Source of the DNA: Isoetes taiwanensis
Taxonomy: Eukaryota; Streptophyta; Lycopodiopsida; Isoetales; Isoetaceae
Length of the DNA: 64,000 nucleotides
Assembly (NCBI GenBank): GCA_021234155.1
Contig: JAJEKV010000092.1
Coordinates: forward strand, 3,420,561 to 3,484,560
Direction: 5' to 3'
Shown: positions 57,301 to 64,000 of the stretch, one piece after another
Position numbering within the stretch: the first letter of the stretch is position 1
Layout of the letters: each line of letters begins with the position of its first letter
Notes under the pieces: generated by a model
What the model was told of the DNA's origin: nothing
The model's input: only the letters and a program-made list of their open reading frames with translations
Databases searched by the model: none
Position numbers and translations under genes: made by a program

Positions 57301-59476
57301 ATATTTTGCATTATTTTCCCTTCCCATCCATGAACATGCACCAAACCACCCAATTTGACGGTTGAACTGGAGGATTGAGAGCCTGATAAATTTCTTCCTG
57401 GGCTTGTTGATCCATCGGAGGAGTTGCTGCAGGAGCTGGTTGATACCTTGATTGTGAGGCACGCGTGGTGGTTTTCGAAGAACAGGACGAGGGCCCTGTT
57501 TGCCATTTGCGATCCAAAGTTGATAGGCCATGAGGCGTACTGACGTGGTTTGATTCGTGCCTGGAAGTTGGACTTGAACTTGAGGAAGTTGTGGGCATGC
57601 TGTAGTGGTATAACCCCATTCCAGACAATGATAGCACTGGGCTTTAGAGGGATCAAAAGGAGCACGGTTGCCTTGTCCTCTTGACGGCTGAGATTGCTGA
57701 GATTGTGGATACTGTTGAAGTAGTTGAGTTTGAAATTGCTGTATGACGTCTGTTGTTGAGGCGTGGTCTGGACTTGATAAACCATCTTTTGCCTGGAGGG
57801 TGTAGGATGAGTACGAGTGCATTCTTCCGTGGCATGATTGTACATGTTGCAGCGTTTACAATGAGGAGGGCCATTGGAGGAGTTGCACTCATTGGCCAAA
57901 TGACCTTGATATTTGCAGATGTGGCACCAAATTTGACTGCGTTGAGGATTTGAGTGTTGAGGCTGAACTGCAGTCTGAGGTACCATGACAGGAGGAATGA
58001 AGGGTAGCTCCTGGAGGGCCACGCCGCGAGAGGAAACATTAACTGAATGATTGACAAGTTCGATGGCCTGCTCCAAAGTCTTGGGGCGCAGGTATTCAGT
58101 CATGAGACGAATAGCTGGAGGAAGTCCCTGGAGAAACCAGACGAGGATCTGGCTTTGCGTGGGGTACTCTTGAAGTTTGCTGAGGAGGATGTGAAGACGA
58201 TCCGCAAAATCCCGGGTAAAAGCATGTTAGGGTGTCCCTTAAAAAGTATTATTTAGTGACCAAAAAGGTACCTAAAAAGGTAGCCAGGACTGGGTACTGG
58301 GTACCTGTATAATATCTCAATATAAGGTATGTTTTAGAACTTTTTATATATATATTGATCTCCGATAACATTATCTTTATCTTAACTTTGAATATTACCA
58401 TGTCCTTGACTTTTATTTTGGATTTTTGTATTAGTTTTAATGAAAAGAAAAATGAGAAAGTACCCAGTTTTGAAGTACCTAGTGTATGTACTTTTGCAGG
58501 TTCCAAAAGTGGTACACCCTAACATGCTTTTACCCTCCCGGGCTGATTCCGTGGGCTCTTGCTGAAGATCATTGAGTTGCTTGAGAAGAAGTTGATCATC
58601 ATCTGTGGTCCCATAATGAGAAAGGAAAGCAGTCTTCATGTCAGTCCAGTTTTGTTTCCAATGGCTTTTGTTTGCCATGAGCCATTGATGAGGGGATCCA
58701 CGCAGTGTGGTGGAAAAGATATGGAACTTCAGTTGAGGTTGAGCGTGACCATTTAGGACAGCCAGAGCCTCAAATTCTTCCATGTGGGCTTGAGCACTTT
58801 GATCCAAGGGTTTGCCTTTAGTACTGCCAAAAGTGGGATAGGTCAGTTTGAGAGTCTGAAAAGAAGATTGTGACTGGCCCTGTGCATAGAGACGCGGTGT
58901 ATAAGGAGGAACATAATGGGGCGGAACTTCCATGGAGTCCGTATTGGGTGGCAAAGGAGCAGAAAGACCCTGAAGATGTGCAAAAGGAGGTTCCTGTGGT
59001 GGAGGACCGTGGGGTCCGTGGTCATGAGGTTTGAGATCCGTAAGAGTGTAAACTGGAAGTGTTTGTTGAAAAGAAGGGGATTGAGGATATGTCTGAACCT
59101 GGGGAGGGCCGAAAGAGACATGGGGATAACCCATTCCTCCAGGGGGAGATGATGGTTGTGAAGGCAGAGGAGTATGGCCAGAGGAGATATGAATGCAGGC
59201 ACTCTCTGGAGTGTGGAAATAAGCTGGAGGTTGCTGAACAGGTGTATGATGAGGTGACTGAGGTTGGGAACAATGTTTACACGCTGGAGGAGAGCCAGGA
59301 CGAGAGTGAACACGAGGAGTAGGTGGCGCCGATTGAGCTCGTGAGCAAATAGGGCCGCCCTCAATATCATAAGCAGTGTCATACATATCTCGAGCAACTT
59401 CGCGACGTTGATGGCGCTCCAAACGAGACGCCGTCTGGCTAAGAAGCTCCTCTGGGGTGAAAGCTCGGGCAGACAT
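57300..59476 (-). mobile_element. Ty3/gypsy gag region, interrupted by a MITE
   Basis: The minus frame starts at ATG 59476 (MSARAFTPEELLSQTASRLE). A long Pro/Gln/His-rich N-terminal region follows, then the capsid-like segment FQTLKLTYPTFGSTKGKPLD, PHQWLMANKSHWKQNWTDM, the MITE, and after it RDFADRLHILLSKLQEYPTQ and IRLMTEYLRPKTLEQAIEL. Zinc knuckles CHICKYQGHLANEC and CKRCNMYNHATEEC (CX2CX4HX4C) come next, and in another frame a third, CYHCLEWGYTTTAC, with Tyr for His. Frameshifts after about 57800 show decay. At 57300 it ends against ABCB sequence. The expected continuation (protease, RT) is the type of sequence found at 1-1555. Confidence 0.87.
58214..58535. mobile_element. MITE, 322 bp, second member of the 36.6-kb family, inside gag
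   Basis: Termini GGGTAAAAGCATGTTAGGGT are inverted at the right end. A TCCC direct repeat flanks it (4 bp as read; the last base is ambiguous). The interior matches the 36573-36868 MITE, including the inverted ACTGGGTAC/GTACCCAGT pair. Removing it with one flanking copy joins the gag codons ESA and RDFAD in frame. Confidence 0.88.
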
Positions 59477-60060
59477 GGTAAAAGAAAAAGGAAAAGAAAA
59501 TCAGACCCGGCAGTGGCGACAGTGTTTGGGGTCTGGATTCGGGAACTCCTGCAAGACAGCCCTCTGTGAGGACCCGTGGATCAAACAGGAGAATCCGGTA
59601 GCTGTGTCACGCGGGATTTGCAAAAGAAACAAAGGGAAAGAAGAAGATAGAGAACAAAGAAAACAACAAGATCACAATGATGAGAACCAAACTCTTTGAT
59701 ATCAATGATGATACATGAGCTCTCGCAATCGAGAGGAAGCAGAAGTGAGATAAGACCAAAAACTCATCTAACCCATGAAGGCTAGCTCTACTCATATATA
59801 TAGTACAATGGCCTTTGGCCCAACATAGATACTCTGTCAGATCTCGGTGCCAACTCCTAGAAGGAGGCCTGATTTGCAGGGATGTTGGCGGTGCCTCTTG
59901 AGGTGCTTGAAGTCACGCTGACGCTGACGCTGGTGGTGACGGCCCGTCACTTGTCTGCTCTCGACCTCTTCGTGCCCGCGGCCTTCTGCGTGGCCTGCTT
60001 TGCTGGGCTTTTGACGCCTGACCTACACTTGATTGTGGATCCTTGGCCTTGACCTGGTCC
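59477..60060 (-). mobile_element. Leader and putative LTR region of the gag-bearing element
   Basis: About 59510-59615 (minus) is a leader with AGACCCCAAACACTGTCGCC, also found in the plus orientation before the chromodomain at 20.73-20.81 kb. Farther right, a minus-strand TATATATATGAG at about 59795-59806 would suit an LTR promoter. I could not fix the LTR ends. Confidence 0.5.
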
Positions 60061-62700
60061 GTCGTGTGCATGAATAGTCCTGTACCAGGACGTACAGGAC
60101 TAACATACTGGAGGAACTGGGTCCTCCTAGTCTTCTTGAATGACTTATCAAGAAGGGGAGAATTTTTTCATAGGGTCTTTTTGCTTGGGCATTTTGGTCT
60201 TTTTCTTAGAATAAATATAGATTTGTTTTCACTAATATTATTAATATACAAGAATTTGGCGCCGGCGAAGCCGGCACTTTGTGCAACCCTTGTAAGTTTC
60301 AGAAATTGTACTTTGCAAGTGCTCAAGGCTTAAATAAAGATTTGATGCTGGGCATTTGTAAAAATGTACGTATCAACCTATGATTGTGCGTACATGCCTT
60401 TAATTCTAAACAGTCCATTACTATTTTGGAAGTTATTGATTATTGATGATAGCGGTGGATTAGAGATGTCATTTTTTGCGTGTCAATCTATGTATAATTT
60501 TTGCAAAAGTTCTGCCACAAAATGCAGGGGATTTGTTCGGTCGTTTTTTGATCTGGGTCCTGTAGAATTGGAATTATGTGATTTCTTATTGTGGGCTCTT
60601 CCCTAGAATTCAAAATTGATAGCAAATTTAGCTGAGAAAATTGTCAGAATTTTATGTAAGAGTGGCCAATGGAAGATTAACAAACACATCATGCAACATT
60701 ATTTAGATATGCAATACCTCCAAGGCCTAGAAAACAATTTGCAATGCTTCTAATGTATATGAAGAGATTCCTTAGGCTAGGGGGTGCTAGTGCAGGATGG
60801 CATATTTAAAGGCAAGGGTATTGATAAATAGGTTTAAGGCAAATATGTTGAGACAATAAAAAAATAATTTATTTAAACCATTGAGGAAAGGTGAGCACGC
60901 GTATATCAAGTGCCTCACCATCAAGAGACGAACTGAGAAAATATCTGCTTTGAGATGTTAATGTTGCAATTTGGCAATTCTTATGTTTTTAAAGACATAT
61001 TCTTTTGTTGAGTTCTACGTACATGGAACAATCTTACGAATAATATGCATGTTTGTGCATAATGAAATAAGACGTCCATAGTGTGTGTCACAATTTTGTA
61101 TGCAAATGGAAGGTTGAGATGCTTATAACTCACTCTTTTGAATGTTCCTAAATTTGCATAGTGTTTGTCTACACAAAGCACATGCACATTTTTTGCACTC
61201 GATATTGTGTTTGGCTAAGGTGGTGGTTTTGCGGGCAGTCAAACCACACATGTGACTTGAAAGTTATAACCTGTTTGAATCTGGCAAGTGAATGTTACAC
61301 GGTCAACAAATTCTTATCATATCGTATTCATTCATCCACTCATCCATGAAGACTCTTTAAGTTTGATGGATAGCAGTTTGATGGATTGATAAATTCTTGG
61401 AGCAGTGATAACAGCATAGCCAGGGCACCAAATCTATACATATTCGGAAACGGATCACCGATGGATGGGCAGATGTTTGTGCTCGAGAGGTATATAACAA
61501 CGAAAAAAAATTCCACGTGCGTTGAGTACTGAGGAAGCTGGGATCATCAATATTTGAGAAAAACTGGAAGTTTGATAAGTATACGATAACATGATTTACA
61601 ATTTTTTGTTTGAAATTGAGAATGTGATTAATCACATGATTTACAATTTTTTGTTTGAAATTGAGAATGTGATTAATCGTGTCATGTAACAATGGCTATG
61701 CTACTTAAATATCTTGCATGGAGTGGAGAGGAATTTGTATGGGTCAACTTGCATTGCATAAATAAATTGCATTTAATACAATTGAAACTTCTAGGAGGTG
61801 AAGCTGAAAGACCCTTATAGCCCAAGGCCATTGATGTGAGCTTGCATATATCCTAAACGATAAGTTTTAATGGTTAAGAGGTGATATATATGTATAGGCA
61901 CATCTTCCCAATTTAGCTTTGAATGGTTTAAATAACATACAGTAAAAGTGTGAGCACCCGATAAGCGGGTGGCTCACCAACATCGATTCAAGGAGCGGTT
62001 TAACTGGCACTTGTCACTGCTACATAAGCAAATCAATCCAAACATCGGCACAAAAAACCTCTGCTCTGCGCTTCTTCTCCGCAGATCCACCGCCTTTTGT
62101 TGCAATAAATTTATAATGAGCAGATTCAGTCCGCAATTTAGTCCTTGCGCAGCGGCTTCACGTTCTTAGATTTCGCAGATGCATAAGGCCCGCCAAAATT
62201 TTTCCTTCAAACATATTCTGAGATGGGCCGGACGATTACATCTACAAAGAACGGATGCATCTACTGGAATGGATTGATCATATCTGGGTTTGAAGCCATC
62301 GACAGATTTGCCAAATTTCGATTCGCCCAATAATGCAGAAGCCTCTGAATCTCTGTTAAACCTTAATCTGGGACTCTGCTAGAACTCCGGTTTGCATTTT
62401 TGCGTCAATTCTGCCACAGGCAAGAAACTGCCGTATTACAGAGGTCCCCGGTTTGCTTTGAATTTTCGCTTCCAATAATGCACAGGCCTCCTTAATCGCA
62501 TCATTGGTAGAAGAAGGCCACTAAATTTGGGTCGAATGCAATTTTTTAAGCCTAATACAGAGCAGATTGAGATGGGTCGAAGTTTAGAGAAAATGCCTGT
62601 GCCACATTCGATTTCACCAATTGCTTCTTTTGCATCTAATCCAAAAAGGCAGCCCTTCGACCTCTGATTCCATCAAATTTACAGATTCTTGGCTGTGCCC
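60061..62700. other. Intergenic stretch without a recognisable gene
   Basis: AT-rich. It includes a small dyad (GCCGGCGAAGCCGGC near 60264) and an imperfect hairpin, GTGAGCACCCGATAAGCGGG then TGGCTCAC, at about 61950-61977. Open frames at 60043-60606 and 61161-61349 show no domain. Confidence 0.4.
61590..61679 (+). repeat. 45-bp tandem duplication
   Basis: Two 45-bp units start at 61590 and 61635 and share CATGATTTACAATTTTTTGT and GAAATTGAGAATGTGATTAA. Confidence 0.95.
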
Positions 62701-62707
62701 TTCATGT

Positions 62708-62795
62708 GGGCTCCGATTTAGGCCTCTCCAACAGAGTTGTAATCAATGGCAGGGCTCCGATTTAGGCGTCTCCAACAGAGTTCTAATCAATGGGC
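62708..62795 (+). repeat. 44-bp tandem duplication
   Basis: Two units start at 62708 and 62752 (GGGCTCCGATTTAGGC... CTCCAACAGAGTT) with few differences, next to the Mutator-type MITE. Confidence 0.9.
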
Positions 62796-63256
62796 GCCCT
62801 TCCAGGGCGCCCGTAAATCGAGTCCGGGATCCGGTGTTTCTGGACAATTTGCCTATGGTGTTTCTGGTGGTGTTTCTGGACGTCCAGAAACACCCAATGC
62901 TTCTGGAAGTGGTGTTTCTGGCCAAAAAGTGGTATTTCTGGCCAAAAACCAAGCGCGAAACTGCGCGGCGGAGTCAAAATCTTTGGTCGGATCCTTCTTG
63001 CAGCTCCCTGGACGGCTTGAAATGCTTCAAAAGCCCTTCCAATCGCTTTGTCTTCCTCTTTAACACTAGTTTGATGAAGAGAGGAAGTGATTTGAGCTCA
63101 GATAGAGCCAGATCAAGCAAAAAATGACCTAAAACAGTTGATTCTGGGCTTAAAACTGTGAAGTGCACAGTGGCTGATAACGGTGGCCAGAAACACCACA
63201 AAAAAAGTCCGGAAACACCGGATCCCGGACTCGATTTACGGGCGCCCGCCCTTCCA
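62796..63256. mobile_element. Mutator-type MITE with 9-bp target duplication
   Basis: The element is 62805-63247 (443 bp). Terminal inverted repeats of about 40 bp begin GGGCGCCCGTAAATCGAGTC and continue with CGGGATCCGGTGTTTC; only about one mismatch is seen. The 9-bp direct repeat GCCCTTCCA flanks it (62796-62804, 63248-63256), the Mutator-superfamily length. The interior has many copies of GGTGTTTCTGG on either strand. It carries no transposase; frames across it are not genes. Confidence 0.95.
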
Positions 63257-63421
63257 GCTCAACGTTTTACAACCGAGCAAAGTGTAGCATCCAACAAACA
63301 GATGCATTTCTTCGCGGGCTTTTCTTCTAAAGTCCAATGCCACTGTAACAGAGCTAAGATTGATGGATTAGGCAAGGAAAACAGAGCTAAAATCAAACAA
63401 TCAGAAGAATTAGAAGGGTAC

Positions 63422-63829
63422 CTTTGTCTCTGCAGAATGCCCCAATCGTACCATCCTTCAGGAATGGTCCATAGCTTGTGGCAATTTCGTTAATCTGACA
63501 GCCCTGTACATCGAAAAACGGATCAAACAGATCAGAAAGCCCGGAACTAGTTACGTTTCTATCAACTCTTGCGTAAGAAGAAATCTAATGAATGCCGGAT
63601 TGGACAGGAAGAATTATATTACTCTGAAAAGGGTTTGGGCACCGCCGGAAATCACATCTATGGAGCCCTCAATGTAGTAATCTTTGTAATAATGCCGTCC
63701 TTCATAGTCGAATAATCTATCCTGAGCTCCGTAGAACCCACAGGAGTAAAATGCTTGCATATCTGCTGTTGCCAGAGCTGCCACAGCTTGCCTGTTCTGT
63801 GCCCCTGGAGGTGGAGCTGGAGATCCCTT
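63422..63829 (-). CDS. Pectinesterase (PME) family gene, two internal exons, extending past the right edge
   Basis: Exon 63829-63623 (69 codons, phase 0): KGSPAPPPGAQNRQAVA, MQAFYSCGFYGAQDRLFDYE, GRHYYKDYYIEGSIDVISGG. It matches the central fold of plant pectinesterases of the APAPPPG class. The residues known as catalytic are present: Gln in RQAVA, Gln-Asp in AQDRL, Asp in GSIDVI. A second exon, 63503-63422, reads GCQINEIATSYGPFL and then departs from the usual TAQGR pattern. PMEs demethylesterify cell-wall homogalacturonan. Upstream exons (signal peptide) would lie right of 64000. The exons that should carry the catalytic Arg are not seen to the left, where the MITE sits, so the gene may be truncated or have a long intron. 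Confidence 0.7.
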
Positions 63830-64000
63830 CTGTAGCAAAATGTATCAAATCCATTAGATCTAAATTCAGAATGTATCAAATCCATTAGATCTAAATCCAG
63901 AATCAATGCGTTTTAATCTACCAAATGTAAATTCCGGCACGGTTTTGCTGTTTCCAGTTTCAAACTGATCAAATCTCTCAATCTAATTCTATTTCCAATC

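Noticed and set aside
61940-61990. Helitron 3' end suggested by the hairpin GTGAGCACCC...GCTCAC
   Set aside because: No CTRR end follows at the expected distance, and no TC start or A/T target context was found.
62621-63201. Frames of up to 168 codons on both strands
   Set aside because: They cross a MITE bounded by 9-bp duplications; no domain matches.
1-64000. CRISPR array or prokaryotic operons
   Set aside because: No regularly spaced direct repeats with unique spacers; introns and plant families show nuclear plant DNA.

Overview
The window is plant nuclear DNA: AT-rich, gene-poor, with split genes and GT-AG introns, dense transposable-element debris and several plant-only gene families. 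Recognisable genes are an ARMADILLO-REPEAT-ONLY (ARO) protein, a SUVR5-type histone methyltransferase, a TENA domain protein of the TH2 type, Pol III subunit RPC9, a pentatricopeptide repeat (PPR) gene and a pectinesterase. The PPR gene is a run of near-identical 31-residue S motifs, a style I associate with seedless vascular plants. A fern or lycophyte with a large genome is my best guess; no marker here fixes the species.

Layout. 1-1.56 kb: protease/early-RT part of a Ty3/gypsy element (minus), abutting the 3' part of an ABCB transporter gene fused to a Raf-like kinase scrap. 2-8.1 kb: palindrome array, a broken DUF7869-like gene, a SINE. 9.5-11.5 kb: intact single-exon ARO gene (minus). 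13-17.6 kb: an L1-type LINE (minus) split cleanly by a 1,068-bp hAT element. 18.5-23.5 kb: unidentified coding scraps, then the 3' end of a chromovirus (chromodomain, polypurine tract, 1,647-bp LTR). 23.7-24.1 kb: plastid-type aldolase pseudogene. 26.9-32.9 kb: SUVR5-like gene, ten exons (minus). 33.4-38.9 kb: a CACTAC-ended, CGTCGT-rich element carrying a HAD/NIF phosphatase-like region, a zinc-finger protein and other unrecognised cargo. 41.8-42.9 kb: TENA gene (minus). 43.8-50.9 kb: duplicated RPC9 3' segment, the PPR gene between the copies, and RPC9 itself (minus, to 51.6 kb). 55.2-57.3 kb: the 5' part of an ABCB gene, itself hit by a 5'-truncated LINE. 57.3-60 kb: gag part of a Ty3/gypsy element (minus). 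62.8-63.2 kb: Mutator-type MITE. 63.4-63.8 kb: pectinesterase exons (minus).

Two features stand out. First, the ABCB gene and a Ty3/gypsy element are each present as complementary halves at opposite ends of the window, in circularly permuted order: pol | ABCB 3' ... ABCB 5' | gag. That is what insertion of a linearised circular DNA of about 56 kb into a retrotransposon would leave. Second, the 33.4-38.9 kb element has long CpG-dense termini and multi-exon cargo but no transposase I can recognise; a 76-bp module in its termini has the same orientation at both ends, inverted relative to the surrounding terminal repeat.

Genes are not in operons. Most non-genic sequence is decayed transposons, and reading frames were judged by protein family match and splice-site phase, not by length.
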